Shown here piece by piece: positions 25,379-33,949 of a DNA stretch of 64,000 bases. Each line of letters begins with the position of its first letter. Position 1 is the first letter of the stretch. The DNA lies in NCBI GenBank assembly GCA_913060875.1, contig CAJXSL010000019.1, forward strand, positions 1 to 64,000, given 5' to 3'. The position numbers and the translations under genes are program-made. Below the pieces are notes generated by a model. The model worked only from the letters and a program-made list of their open reading frames with translations. It made no database searches and was not told where the DNA came from. This stretch comes from an uncultured Desulfobacteraceae bacterium (GTDB lineage: Bacteria > Desulfobacterota > Desulfobacteria > Desulfobacterales > UBA5852).

Positions 25379-25411
25379 GATATTTACGAGTTAACCTTAA
25401 ATATCATGGTT
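25373..25411 (-). promoter_or_regulatory. 14-bp perfect inverted repeat over the ATPase start codon
   Basis: AACCATGATATTTA (25373-25386) and TAAATATCATGGTT (25398-25411) are perfect reverse complements separated by 11 bases. The ATG of the ATPase gene is in the proximal arm. It could be an operator for self-repression or an mRNA hairpin hiding the start codon. Confidence 0.6.
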
Positions 25412-25429
25412 GTCAAGGAATTGTCAGGC

Positions 25430-26022
25430 AATCTACCATGAAGAGCATGAAAGGAAATAAGCGTCAAGCTGAAAGGAAAAACCACAGCTTAATTTGTTTG
25501 CGGTTTTCCCTACAGCCTATAGCCTAAACCCCTACAGTCTGACCTGTGTCTAAAAAACAGCTTTTCACCATGAAGTGCATGAAGGACTTGAAAGGGTGAA
25601 TCAAAACCAAAACAAATTTCACCACGAAGCACACGAAGGGCCACGAAGGTAAAAAAGCGTCAAGCCGAAGGGGAAAGCCACAGTATTCATAGTTGCTGGT
25701 TTTCCCTACAGCCTGATCCGTGATTATCCGTGAAAATCTGTGGCAAAATCGATTTTCACCATGAAGAACATGAAGGACTTGAAGGGGTAGAATCAAAACC
25801 GAAAGGCGTCTCACCACGAAGGAAACGAAGATGCACGAAGATAAAAAAGCGCCAAGTTTAAAGCAGCGAGCTGAGAGGGAAAACCTGCTGAAATGTTTGT
25901 TGTCGGTTTCCCCTATAGCCTACAGCCTAATCCCCTACAGTCTAATCCGTGACAATCCGTTTTTATCTACAGCCAAATATTGGTTTTCTTCGTGTCCTTC
26001 GTGCTCTTCGTGGTTCCATCTT
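25430..26022. repeat. Composite intergenic repeat array
   Basis: Nearly 600 bases made only of modules A, B, C and D in repeated order (three rounds). It ends with A' words (cttcgtgtccttcgtgctct) before the DUF362 stop. The 25621-25733 part is almost the same as 22440-22550. Confidence 0.65.
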
Positions 26023-27345
26023 TTACTCAACCTGAAAGAACCCCTCCTCGAACTCCGGCTTGTCCTTGTAGCGCGCCATTAAGAATCCCGGAAGTTGCTC
26101 AGCGTTTTCGACGATATTGGGATCCACTTCGATGCCGGCCTGGTGGAATGCGGCGACGATGGATTTGGGGTTCGGGGGGCAGCCGTCCACCGGGATGGCT
26201 TCCTGGATATCCGGGTTGTCCTTGTGCCGTTTGCACATGCACTGGCCCAGGAGGATGGTTTTCTTTTTGCCGGGGCGGGGGTCCATCTGTTTGCCGGTGA
26301 GGACTTCCACGTCATCCCAGGGCTGGCCCTTCCAGGCCATGGCGATGGCCGTCAGAACGGCACCGGTGATGCCGGAGCAATAGGTGCACATGGAAAGATC
26401 GTACTTGTAATAGGAAAGGCCCTGGATGCCCATTTTGGCCATGGGAGCCGGCAGTGCTCCGTCCTCGGTGTATCCAAATTCATACTGGTGAAAATCGGTT
26501 ACATCTTCAATTTTCTCCCCTTTCACCTCGACGTCGGACAAATCCAGCGGTTTCCGGCGGTTTTCAGCGTAGAGCTTCAGGTGGGGCACATCTTCGGGGG
26601 CGTATCCCAGGACTTGGGCACCGACCTTGTCGACGGCAAATATGTCCCGGGAGGCCATCAGCAAATTGCTGCGCCGCATGCGACCGTCGAAAGCCGGCCC
26701 CCGTTCATTGCTGTAGATGCCGTCCACCAGGGTAAACACCGGCGGCATGGGGTCGGACAGGCGCGCCACCCAGCGATGCAGGTTCATATTTGGATCGGCA
26801 TTGTGGCAGCGTTTGCGCGAAGGGATGCTGATGGTGCCCTTCAGATTTTTGATGCCCAGGCTCACCGTGGTCTGGGCATGGGTTTTCAACACCGGCAGAT
26901 CAATTATGGCATCGCTTTCCAGCACGTCAGTGCTGAAGCTCAGTTTCATGCCGTCCCCCAGATCGACCTTGGTGAAAGGCCGCGCCAGGATATTGACGCA
27001 CTTGACCCCGTAACGCTTCTGCAGTTTGGTGTATCCCAGGGTTTCGTAAGCGTGAAACTGGGTTTCCTTGTCCTTGGGGTCGGCGGCCACCGATCCTTCC
27101 CCGATGGTGATGTGGTTAATGCCGAGATCCTTGAGCAGGCGCACCATATCCTCCACCACCCGGGAGGTGGTGATGACGCCCCATTTGGGAATAACCGTTT
27201 TGGCGGTCCAAAATACGATGTTGGGCTTGATAAAGACGTGATCGGAAGGCTTCAGGTGGGACAGGCCGCCGGCGAGTTCGACGGCTTTCCGGACGGAGTC
27301 GTAGGGTTTTTCATAGCGGACGATGGAAACGAGCGAGCGAGACAT
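26023..27345 (-). CDS. DUF362-domain protein with Cys-rich C-terminal region
   Basis: A 440-residue protein without a signal peptide. DUF362 features are HVFIKPNIVFW, SDAIIDLPVLKTHAQTTVSLGIKNLKG and FTLVDGIY. Later Cys motifs CTYCSG (about 325-330) and GQCMCKRH...PVDGCPPNP may bind an Fe-S cluster, as in ferredoxin-linked DUF362 proteins of anaerobes. A redox role next to the ETF and dehydrogenase genes is an inference. The start ATG follows GGAGGTT. The gene is monocistronic, between two repeat arrays. A long antisense open frame over it is a shadow. Confidence 0.8.
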   Translation of the reverse strand: MSRSLVSIVRYEKPYDSVRKAVELAGGLSHLKPSDHVFIKPNIVFWTAKTVIPKWGVITTSRVVEDMVRLLKDLGINHITIGEGSVAADPKDKETQFHAYETLGYTKLQKRYGVKCVNILARPFTKVDLGDGMKLSFSTDVLESDAIIDLPVLKTHAQTTVSLGIKNLKGTISIPSRKRCHNADPNMNLHRWVARLSDPMPPVFTLVDGIYSNERGPAFDGRMRRSNLLMASRDIFAVDKVGAQVLGYAPEDVPHLKLYAENRRKPLDLSDVEVKGEKIEDVTDFHQYEFGYTEDGALPAPMAKMGIQGLSYYKYDLSMCTYCSGITGAVLTAIAMAWKGQPWDDVEVLTGKQMDPRPGKKKTILLGQCMCKRHKDNPDIQEAIPVDGCPPNPKSIVAAFHQAGIEVDPNIVENAEQLPGFLMARYKDKPEFEEGFFQVE

Positions 27346-27429
27346 TGAACCTCCTTATACCCAAAAAAATCACCATGAAAAAATCATGTTTCATATTAAA
27401 AAACGATACAAGACCAAAATCCAAAACCA

Positions 27430-27520
27430 AAGAGCGAGTTTACCATAAAGAGCATGAAGGACATGAAAAGAAAACCTTAATTCAAAAGATTTCTACCACG
27501 AAGGACACGAAGAGCATGAA
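27430..27520. repeat. A modules on the 3' side of the GxxExxY gene
   Basis: taccataaagagcatgaagg and ctaccacgaaggacacgaag, forward A modules. Inverted A' copies lie beyond the other end of the gene at 27928-27950 and 28038-28062, so the gene is bracketed. Confidence 0.6.
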
Positions 27521-27534
27521 GAAAACAAAAAAGG

Positions 27535-27969
27535 TTATATTACAAAACGCTTCAATCCACTTTTCAGCCTGACAGCGTTGAAATTGATCAAGAAACCCTC
27601 TTTCACGTTTAACAGTTTCATGTAGGTCAACAGCTGTGCTTCATGGATCGGCAATAATTTTTCGACACTTTTGAGTTCCAGGACGATGGTATCTTCAACA
27701 AGAAAGTCCAATCGATAGCCGCAATCCAATTCAATTCCCTTGTAAACGACAGGCAACGGGTGCTCAGGTTTATATGAAATCTTTTGAACATCGAACTCGT
27801 GAGCCAAACAGCGCTGATACGTCGATTCCAAAAGGCCAGGGCCGAGAACACTGTGGACCTCCATAGCGCAACCTATCACTCGATAGGACAATTCACTGAA
27901 TTTTATAGCCTTTCTATGCAAAACTTTCGTATCCTTAGTGCTTTTCGTAGTGAAAGATCTATTCGCCAC
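27535..27969 (-). CDS. GxxExxY family protein (PD-(D/E)XK nuclease-like)
   Basis: A 144-residue protein with the family motif GLLESTY at 45-51. The nuclease-like pattern is Asp88 (RLDFLV), then ten residues to Glu98-Leu-Lys100 (LELKSVEKL), followed by HEAQLLTYMKLL and a GFLINF ending. The family is assigned to the PD-(D/E)XK superfamily (PDDEXK_3); its target is unknown. The first 17 residues (FTTKSTKDTK) are the translation of an A-type repeat, so part of the repeat has become coding or the true start is later. A and D modules bracket the gene in inverted orientation, like the second family member at 41662. Confidence 0.8.
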   Translation of the reverse strand: MANRSFTTKSTKDTKVLHRKAIKFSELSYRVIGCAMEVHSVLGPGLLESTYQRCLAHEFDVQKISYKPEHPLPVVYKGIELDCGYRLDFLVEDTIVLELKSVEKLLPIHEAQLLTYMKLLNVKEGFLINFNAVRLKSGLKRFVI

Positions 27970-28065
27970 AGATTCTCACAGATGATCACCGATCAATAAA
28001 ATCAATTTGATATTATAAGCTTTTTGGGTTTTTCTTCTTCGTGTCCTTCGTGCTCTTCGTGGTAA
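27925..28065. repeat. A' and D' modules on the 5' side of the GxxExxY gene
   Basis: Inverted A' words (gtatccttagtgcttttcgt, cttcgtgtccttcgtgctct), a D-type word (cacagattctcacagatgat) and the core-like AATCAATTTGAT at about 28000-28011. The first A' lies inside the reading frame start. Confidence 0.6.
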
Positions 28066-28097
28066 ATTATCTTTTTGTGTTTTCCTGTCAATTTTTC

Positions 28098-29174
28098 TTA
28101 AAAATCCATCGGCTGCACCTTCTCCCGGATGCGCCCTGATGCGACCAGTTCCATGAAGTCCTCGGCCGGTGGGCGGCACATGGCCACCACCTGGTTCCAG
28201 GCGGCGAAGCGTTCCCGGTCTTTCCGGAAATAGTGTTTGAAATCCGTCCGGTCCGGGATCTTGGCATTGGGCAGCTGCTGAACAAATTCGTTTGTCGGGG
28301 CGATCATGACCACATTGGCCATGTTGACGGCCGAGGGTTTGCGCCAGGTCAGTTTTTTATCCAGCCAACCCGGGATGATGGCATCCGTAAAGTGGGGCAT
28401 GAGAACGATTTCATCGTCCTTTAGGCGGTAAGGCAGATCCATATGGTAGTCGATCATGCCCCCGTCGCGGTAGATACCCGGCCGTGCTCCGGAAATATCG
28501 GCGACACCTGACATTACCAGCGGAATCGATCCGGAGGCCAGCAGGGCATCCGTGATATTCTGCCCACTGAGTTTAGCCCGATTGAATGGAATCGTATCGT
28601 GAGCCGCCAAGGGCGGCAGGCTCCGGGCGTCATGAAAAAGGGTCCGTTGGAAGAAAAAGTTTAGATACTTTCGGTCGATTAAATTGGAAGCAACCGCGCC
28701 TGCCAACCCCACAGCCATGCCAGCTTTATTTTCAAACGCCGTCAGGTGGCGGCAGCGGACCGCCAGTAGATTCAGCCGGCACCAGGGGTGGTTCAGGATT
28801 TCAGGTACAGCCGTTTCCGGAAGATAACCTTCCATCACCTTGCGGCTTTCCGCAGTCACCTCGGCCGGGGTGGGCGCCGTGGCGTAGGTCTGGTGGATGT
28901 AGGCCTCCCGGAAACGGTCCAGGGCCTCGAGCGGGTCCGACTGGCTCAGGGCGGCAAACCGCCAGGCACCGATGGAGGAGCCGATCAGATGCAGCGGCTC
29001 GGTTCGCCCCCTGAAAAAAGTTGAAAAGAGAAGGCGGTCGAGATGGTAGAGCACCAACCACTTGGGTCCGCCCGCAGCTCCGGCCACCACGCGTACCCGT
29101 TCCGGCCGCAGGCCCTCATCGCGGATGAGTGTCAGGGCCTTCGGGCCGGCTTTGACGACAAATTCAGTATGCAT
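28098..29174 (-). CDS. Patatin-like phospholipase
   Basis: A 358-residue lipid acyl hydrolase of the patatin type. The glycine-rich oxyanion segment is GAAGGPKW (32-39), the nucleophile Ser67 is in GSSIG (65-69), and the dyad Asp is in RDGGMIDYH. Patatins release fatty acids from phospholipids or neutral lipids. No signal peptide, so it is cytosolic or membrane-peripheral. Its position beside etfBA and acyl-CoA dehydrogenase genes suggests it feeds fatty acids into beta-oxidation. I chose ATG 29174 with AGGTG upstream rather than the TTG at 29192. Confidence 0.8.
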   Translation of the reverse strand: MHTEFVVKAGPKALTLIRDEGLRPERVRVVAGAAGGPKWLVLYHLDRLLFSTFFRGRTEPLHLIGSSIGAWRFAALSQSDPLEALDRFREAYIHQTYATAPTPAEVTAESRKVMEGYLPETAVPEILNHPWCRLNLLAVRCRHLTAFENKAGMAVGLAGAVASNLIDRKYLNFFFQRTLFHDARSLPPLAAHDTIPFNRAKLSGQNITDALLASGSIPLVMSGVADISGARPGIYRDGGMIDYHMDLPYRLKDDEIVLMPHFTDAIIPGWLDKKLTWRKPSAVNMANVVMIAPTNEFVQQLPNAKIPDRTDFKHYFRKDRERFAAWNQVVAMCRPPAEDFMELVASGRIREKVQPMDF

Positions 29175-29237
29175 TGTTTTCACACCTGCCAAAATGCCAA
29201 TGTAAATGCAGTTGATTGAAAGCCTTATAACGCATTT

Positions 29238-29345
29238 ACCACGAAGGTCACGAAGGTCACGAAGGAATCAATTTGTTTTACACAAATTGATTAAACATAT
29301 CATCATATCGATGGGGTTTCTTCGTTGTCTTCGTGCGCTTCGTGG
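29238..29345. repeat. Symmetric A-core-A' intergenic element
   Basis: Forward A words (taccacgaaggtcacgaagg) at 29237-29265, then the core palindrome AATCAATTTGT...ACAAATTGATT (29266-29292), then inverted A' words (cttcgtgcgcttcgtggtaa). The arms pair, so the element can fold into a long hairpin. The same core occurs at 36186-36212. Confidence 0.65.
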
Positions 29346-29397
29346 TAACAATTGTTCTGATTTTTTTCAAATTGGCCCTTGACGCTTCTCTCCTACC

Positions 29398-30390
29398 CTA
29401 TGCCGTGTACGAACGATTCCTCTCGAGGGCTTCGATCAGCAGCGGCAGGAAGGTGTTCAAATCTTCCACCACACCCACATCGGCGGCACGGAAAATCGCC
29501 GCGTCGGGATCTTTGTTGATGGCCGCCACGAATCGCGAACCGCTCATGCCAACAAGGTGCTGGAAAGCCCCGGAGATGCCGCAGGCCAGATAGAGTGCGG
29601 GAGACACCGTCGCGCCGGTGACACCGACCTGCCGGCTGTAGGGCAGCCAGCCGGCATCACAGACAAGACGGGAGCCGGCCACGGCCGATTTCGGGAAACA
29701 CGCCGCCAGTCGGTGGATGAGGTCGAGATTCTCCTGGGAACCAATGCCGCGTCCGGCCGCCACGACCGTTTCGGCCTGCCCAAGGGCGGCCTCGCAATCG
29801 GAAGCCCTGGCTTCGATCAATCGGATCCGTTGGGGCGACGGGGATGGCTGCTGAATCTCGAGGGGTCCGGGTTGCCTTTTCGTATCCTCCCATTGGAAAA
29901 ACCCCGGCAGCACCGTCAAAACGACAGGCCGATCACCTGCCCTGATTTCCGTCAGCCACTTGCCGCCGAACACAGCACGTTGGAAAATGAACTGATCTCC
30001 ATCAGCGATGATGCCCTGGACACCCGTGATACAGGCGGCCTCCAGAGCAATCGCCAAAGGCCCCACGCAGTCCTGGGCGCTGGAGGTGTGAAGAAAGGCG
30101 ATAATTTCCGGCCGAAGGTCCGCTAGAACCGGCTTCGCAAGATTCGCCAGCAACGCACCGGTCAAAGGCTTCTCAGGCGGCACCACCAGGGCGGTCGCCG
30201 GGTAGCCCGTACTTTCGGATAGATACTCGCCGGCTGCTGCCGCGTGTTTCCCCACCACCAACCAGTGCACACCCACCGGTTGATCCTGCCCCAACCGGTC
30301 CCCGACGGCCGCCAAATCCATGGCTGCCGATGGGTTGCCATCCGTCTCGGCTTCGGCAATCAACACCACCGACTTTATCGGCATCAGCAT
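29398..30390 (-). CDS. etfA: Electron transfer flavoprotein, alpha subunit
   Basis: A 330-residue ETF alpha subunit. The C-terminal FAD domain shows GSRLVCDAGWLPYSRQVG, GVTGATVSPALYLACGISGAFQH, INKDPDAAIFRAADVGVV. ETF takes electrons from acyl-CoA dehydrogenases and passes them to membrane quinone reductases or Fe-S proteins. The start overlaps the etfB stop (two possible ATGs, 30390 and 30384, both giving coupling). The N-terminal domain is more divergent than usual. No ferredoxin domain is fused. Confidence 0.9.
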   Translation of the reverse strand: MLMPIKSVVLIAEAETDGNPSAAMDLAAVGDRLGQDQPVGVHWLVVGKHAAAAGEYLSESTGYPATALVVPPEKPLTGALLANLAKPVLADLRPEIIAFLHTSSAQDCVGPLAIALEAACITGVQGIIADGDQFIFQRAVFGGKWLTEIRAGDRPVVLTVLPGFFQWEDTKRQPGPLEIQQPSPSPQRIRLIEARASDCEAALGQAETVVAAGRGIGSQENLDLIHRLAACFPKSAVAGSRLVCDAGWLPYSRQVGVTGATVSPALYLACGISGAFQHLVGMSGSRFVAAINKDPDAAIFRAADVGVVEDLNTFLPLLIEALERNRSYTA

Positions 30391-31166
30391 AACCCCTTCG
30401 ATCGAAGCATGGCCGCCAGTTGATGCGCCTTGCTCTCGGAGCTGCCCTCAATCCGTACCCCTTCGCGACGCTGCTCCGGGGGTCTGACTGTGACGACACG
30501 TTGTCTTGCGTCTGCAGGCGCCAAGGTTTCCTCCGAGAACACCTCTAGCGGATACGTGTTCGCCCGCAGCAGTTTGGACAGGGCCGGATAGCGCGGCTGG
30601 CAGCTGCCGGACTGGATGGTCAGCAGGGCCGGCAGATCGATCTCCAGCGCTTCCTGACACCCGCCTTCGATCTCCCTTTCACATACTAGGGCCTGCGACC
30701 TTTCGGATTGGGCAAATGCATGCACCGACGTCAAACAGGGCCAACCCAGCATACCGGCCATGATGGGCCCCACCAGGCCCTGCATCAAATCTTCGGACAT
30801 GGTACCACAAAGGATCAGGTCGTAGGCGCGTTCACGGGCATACGCCGCCATCAATCCGGCGATGGTAAAAGGGCTCGTCAGCCTATCGTTGGTTTGCAGG
30901 ATGTGCACACCATGATCGGCCCCCATGCCCATGGCCCGCCGCAGCACCTCTTCGGCGTCCTCCTCGCCGACGGTCAGCGCGTCGATGCGGGAGGCTCCGG
31001 TGGTTTCCCGAAGCTGAAGGGCCGCCTCCACGGCGTATTCGTCATACCGGTTCATCCGCCAGGCGAGGCCGTCACGAAAGATGTCCGCTGGGGATTTCGG
31101 CGGGATCTCCGGAGTCGGTATGGTTTCCAGATCCGGAACACGTTTAGTACAGACGAGTATTTTCAT
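30384..31166 (-). CDS. etfB: Electron transfer flavoprotein, beta subunit
   Basis: A 260-residue ETF beta subunit. The N-terminus KILVCTKRVPD is typical, and the AMP/FAD-binding features are MNRYDEYAVEAALQL, ALTVGEEDAEEVLRRAMGMGADHGVHI and LCGTMSEDLMQGLVGPIMAGMLGWPCLTSV, with TIQSGSCQPRYPAL. It forms the heterodimer with EtfA. The reading frames overlap by 7 bases. The likely partners are the two acyl-CoA dehydrogenases encoded on the opposite strand at 32530 and 34173. Confidence 0.92.
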   Translation of the reverse strand: MKILVCTKRVPDLETIPTPEIPPKSPADIFRDGLAWRMNRYDEYAVEAALQLRETTGASRIDALTVGEEDAEEVLRRAMGMGADHGVHILQTNDRLTSPFTIAGLMAAYARERAYDLILCGTMSEDLMQGLVGPIMAGMLGWPCLTSVHAFAQSERSQALVCEREIEGGCQEALEIDLPALLTIQSGSCQPRYPALSKLLRANTYPLEVFSEETLAPADARQRVVTVRPPEQRREGVRIEGSSESKAHQLAAMLRSKGLC

Positions 31167-31194
31167 ATTTCAATCAAGGTTCCGCTGATGGGCC

Positions 31195-31350
31195 CAAAAG
31201 GGTAAGTCAAAACCAATTCACCATGAAGGACATGAAGATCCTGAAGAAGACCAGACAGGACACGGATCAACACAGATTCCCACAGATCAAAACATTGATA
31301 TTATTCAGGAAAAACATTATATAGGTTGCTCTGTGTCCTATTAATGTTTC
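31195..31350. repeat. A, D and D' modules upstream of etfB
   Basis: accatgaaggacatgaagat (A), ggacacggatcaacacagat (D) and, 60 bases later, an inverted D' word (ctgtgtcctattaatg). Rest of the gap is AT-rich. Confidence 0.5.
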
Positions 31351-31414
31351 ACGTCGTATTCGTCTTTTATCCATGTTTTGTAAAATGTACCCGTACCGGT
31401 GTCAACCAAAATAG

Positions 31415-31440
31415 AACGAACGTTCGTTTTTTTATTGACA
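31415..31440 (+). promoter_or_regulatory. Perfect 14-bp palindrome next to a TTGACA -35 box
   Basis: AACGAACGTTCGTT (31415-31428) is a perfect palindrome of the kind bound by TetR-family repressors of acyl-CoA genes. TTGACA at 31435-31440 lies 6 bases downstream; the -10 is poor (CATATC at 31458). The TetR encoded at 37426 is the obvious candidate binder. Confidence 0.5.
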
Positions 31441-31554
31441 CCCAACACGTCATCTGCCATATCGCAATCTGTGACTCAATGACAAGAGGACCATGCAGCG
31501 CATGAACCGCGTTCAACACTTCCGATTATACATGATCAACCGACCTGATTTCCG

Positions 31555-32265
31555 ATGAGCAACCTTATTATCGTCCGACATGGCCAGGCATCTTTCGGTG
31601 AGGAAAACTATGATCAACTCTCACCCGTTGGGTACCGCCAGGCACAAGTCGTGGCCAACCATTTGCAGGATACTGGTGCAGGCTTCGATGCCGTCTACAC
31701 CGGGCAACTCACACGGCAGCGGCAAACCTTTCAGACCATGGCAACCGTTTTCGCCGAAAACGGCCGTCCCCTTCCCGAATCGTCAACCCTGCCGGATCTC
31801 GACGAATATGATTCTACGGGCGTCTGGGCGTATTACTACCCTGTCATGGTCAGGGAAGATCCCCACCTCAAGCTGGATGAAACCCGTCTCGCGGAAGACC
31901 CGAAAGCCTTCCAAACGGTGTTTTCCCGTGTTGTCCAGCGCTGGATGAATGAAACCCAGGACCGGCCGGGGCTGGAATCATGGCCCAATTTTCGCGCGCG
32001 AATTGGCCGTGGCTTAAATACAATCATGCAGCAGGTAGGCTCCGGCAAGAACGTCATGGTCTTCTCATCGGCCGGGCCCATTGCCGTAGCCGTCCAGCTG
32101 GCCACCCAAATGCCCGACGACCAGTGCATCGGGATTTCCTGGCAGGTGCTGAACGCCTCCATGACACGCTTTCGCTTCAACGCCGAGAAGATGACGCTGA
32201 CGGGATTCAACGACGTGGCCGCTTTGGAGCGCCAGGGGGATCCCGGGCTTTTGACGTATCGCTGA
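31555..32265 (+). CDS. Histidine-phosphatase-fold protein with altered active site
   Basis: A 236-residue member of the phosphoglycerate mutase/histidine phosphatase superfamily. The phospho-acceptor motif RHG is at residues 8-10 (IIVRHGQASF). The second catalytic His, normally in a VSHGG-type strand, is replaced: the strand reads VMVFSSAGPIAVAV. The enzyme may therefore have unusual chemistry or a binding role. This variant commonly accompanies APH-type kinases and acyl-CoA dehydrogenases, as here. By inference it could act on phosphorylated acyl-CoA intermediates. No strong Shine-Dalgarno is present. Confidence 0.75.
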   Translation: MSNLIIVRHGQASFGEENYDQLSPVGYRQAQVVANHLQDTGAGFDAVYTGQLTRQRQTFQTMATVFAENGRPLPESSTLPDLDEYDSTGVWAYYYPVMVREDPHLKLDETRLAEDPKAFQTVFSRVVQRWMNETQDRPGLESWPNFRARIGRGLNTIMQQVGSGKNVMVFSSAGPIAVAVQLATQMPDDQCIGISWQVLNASMTRFRFNAEKMTLTGFNDVAALERQGDPGLLTYR

Positions 32266-32268
32266 AAA

Positions 32269-32500
32269 TGGGACACAGATTAACACGGATGGACACGGAT
32301 AAAAGCACATAAAAGATCAAAACCCTATAAGCTGGTCACCATGAAGAACATGAAGGACATGAAGAAATTTTAGGGACACTGATAAACACTGATTCTCACA
32401 GATTTTAAACTTCATGACCTTCATGTTCTTCATGGTAAAATCTCATTTTTTTTAAATTTCTCAATCCGTGTTTATCTGTGTTCATCAGTGTCCCCACAAT
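32269..32500. repeat. Mirrored D-A-D-A'-D' intergenic element
   Basis: gggacacagattaacacgg (D), accatgaagaacatgaagg (A), ggacactgataaacactg (D), cttcatgttcttcatggta (A') and ccgtgtttatctgtgttc / catcagtgtcccc (D'). The outermost words are reverse complements, so the whole 230 bases can fold on itself. Confidence 0.65.
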
Positions 32501-32529
32501 ATCATTGACCCACTCTATAGGAGCATAAA

Positions 32530-33720
32530 TTGGATTTCACCGTATCGAAAAAGATGCAAACCGTCGTCGGCATGATCGACGAATTTGTGGACAAGGAACT
32601 CATCCCCCTGGAGCCTGTTTTTCTGCGGGGTGATATGGATGTGCTGGAGAAGGAAATCAAGGACCGGCAGCGGCTGGTCAAACAGATGGAGCTCTGGGCG
32701 CCGAACCATCCGGTTGAATACGGCGGCATGGGCCTCGATTTGATGGAGCATGCCCTGGTGTCCGAAGCCCTGGGCCGCACCCCGCTGGGCCACTATACCT
32801 TCGGCTGCCAGGCCCCGGACGCCGGCAACGCCGAAATCCTGCACCTTCACGGCACACCGGAACAGAAAGAGCGCTATTTAAAACCGCTGATTCAGGGAGA
32901 CATCCGGTCCTGCTTCTCCATGACCGAGGTGGAGCTGCCCGGTTCCAATCCCCTCATGATGGATACCACCGCCGTGAAGGACGGGGACGACTATGTGATC
33001 AACGGCCAGAAATGGTACACCACCTCGTCGGACGGGGCCGAATTTGCCATCGTCATGGCCGTGACCAATCCGGAAGCCCCACCCTATCTTCAGGCCAGCA
33101 TGATCATCGTGCCCACTGACACGCCCGGGTTCAACCAGGTCCGCTGCATCCCGGTCATGGGGGAATCCGGAACCGGCTACTTCAGCCACGGCGAGATCCT
33201 CTACCAGTCCTGCCGGGTCCCCCAAAGCAATCTCCTGGGGCCCGAAGGGCACGGTTTCGTCATTGCCCAGGAGCGGCTGGGGCCAGGCCGCATTCACCAC
33301 TGCATGCGCTGGATCGGCATCTGCAACCGGGCCCTGGATCTCATGTGCCAGCGGGCGGCCACCCGGCCGATCGCCCCCGGACGAACCCTCGGGACCAAAC
33401 AGATCATCCAGGCCTGGATTGCCGAAAGTGCCGCCGAAATCCAGGCGGCCCGGCTTTCGGTTCTGCATGCTGCCTGGAAAATGGAGGTGGAAAGCCACAA
33501 GGCGGCCCGCCGGGAGATTTCCCTCATCAAATTCCTGACGGCCAACGCCATGATGAACGTCATCGACCGGGCTCTCCAGGTGCATGGGGGGCTGGGCATG
33601 ACCGACGATACCATCCTGGCCTTTCTCTACCGTCATGAGCGGGCCGCCCGAATTTACGACGGCGCCGACGAAGTGCACAAAATCTCGGCTGCCAAGCAAA
33701 TTTTGAAGGACTATGCGTAA
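32530..33720 (+). CDS. Acyl-CoA dehydrogenase, ACAD10/ACAD11-like
   Basis: A 396-residue flavin acyl-CoA dehydrogenase. FSMTEVELPGSNP (about 129-141) and KWYTTSSDGAEF form the flavin/substrate core, with QVHGGLGMTDD near 350. At the catalytic position the sequence reads RIYDGADEVHK, with Asp377 where ordinary family members have Glu (IYEGT). That DG-DEVH pattern is characteristic of ACAD10/ACAD11-type enzymes, which act on 4-phosphoacyl-CoA. The start is TTG at 32530, supported by AGGAG six bases upstream; no ATG fits. With the APH-type kinase at 38130 it may form the two-step 4-hydroxyacyl-CoA route. Confidence 0.85.
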   Translation: MDFTVSKKMQTVVGMIDEFVDKELIPLEPVFLRGDMDVLEKEIKDRQRLVKQMELWAPNHPVEYGGMGLDLMEHALVSEALGRTPLGHYTFGCQAPDAGNAEILHLHGTPEQKERYLKPLIQGDIRSCFSMTEVELPGSNPLMMDTTAVKDGDDYVINGQKWYTTSSDGAEFAIVMAVTNPEAPPYLQASMIIVPTDTPGFNQVRCIPVMGESGTGYFSHGEILYQSCRVPQSNLLGPEGHGFVIAQERLGPGRIHHCMRWIGICNRALDLMCQRAATRPIAPGRTLGTKQIIQAWIAESAAEIQAARLSVLHAAWKMEVESHKAARREISLIKFLTANAMMNVIDRALQVHGGLGMTDDTILAFLYRHERAARIYDGADEVHKISAAKQILKDYA

Positions 33721-33739
33721 AACGAAAGCCATAAGCAGC

Positions 33740-33905
33740 CACTGATTGACACGGACAGACACAGATAGAACAAAATAAAGTTTACTATGAAGAACATGAA
33801 GGGCTTGAAGGAAATCAATGGGACACAGATGAACACGGATAAACACTGATAAATCAAAACCAAGAATTCACCACGAAGGACACGAAGAGCAAGAAGAGCA
33901 AGAAG
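33740..33905. repeat. D-A-D-A intergenic modules
   Basis: cactgattgacacggacag (D), actatgaagaacatgaaggg (A), gggacacagatgaacacgg (D) and accacgaaggacacgaagag (A), all forward. No mirrored half here. Confidence 0.6.
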
Positions 33906-33949
33906 AAAAGATCCGTATTTTTGTTTGTAACACAGAAAATTTTTCGCCC

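Noticed and set aside
25430-26022. Repeat array considered as a CRISPR array
   Set aside because: Repeats are of four kinds, unequal in length and without constant-size unique spacers; no cas genes are near.
26095-27348. 417-codon open frame antisense to the DUF362 gene
   Set aside because: Its composition mirrors the coding strand, and the DUF362 protein on the other strand has clear motifs.
27345-27572. 75-codon frame starting upstream of the DUF362 start
   Set aside because: It is the translation of A-type repeats (THxHE/KH-like words) and has no ribosome site.
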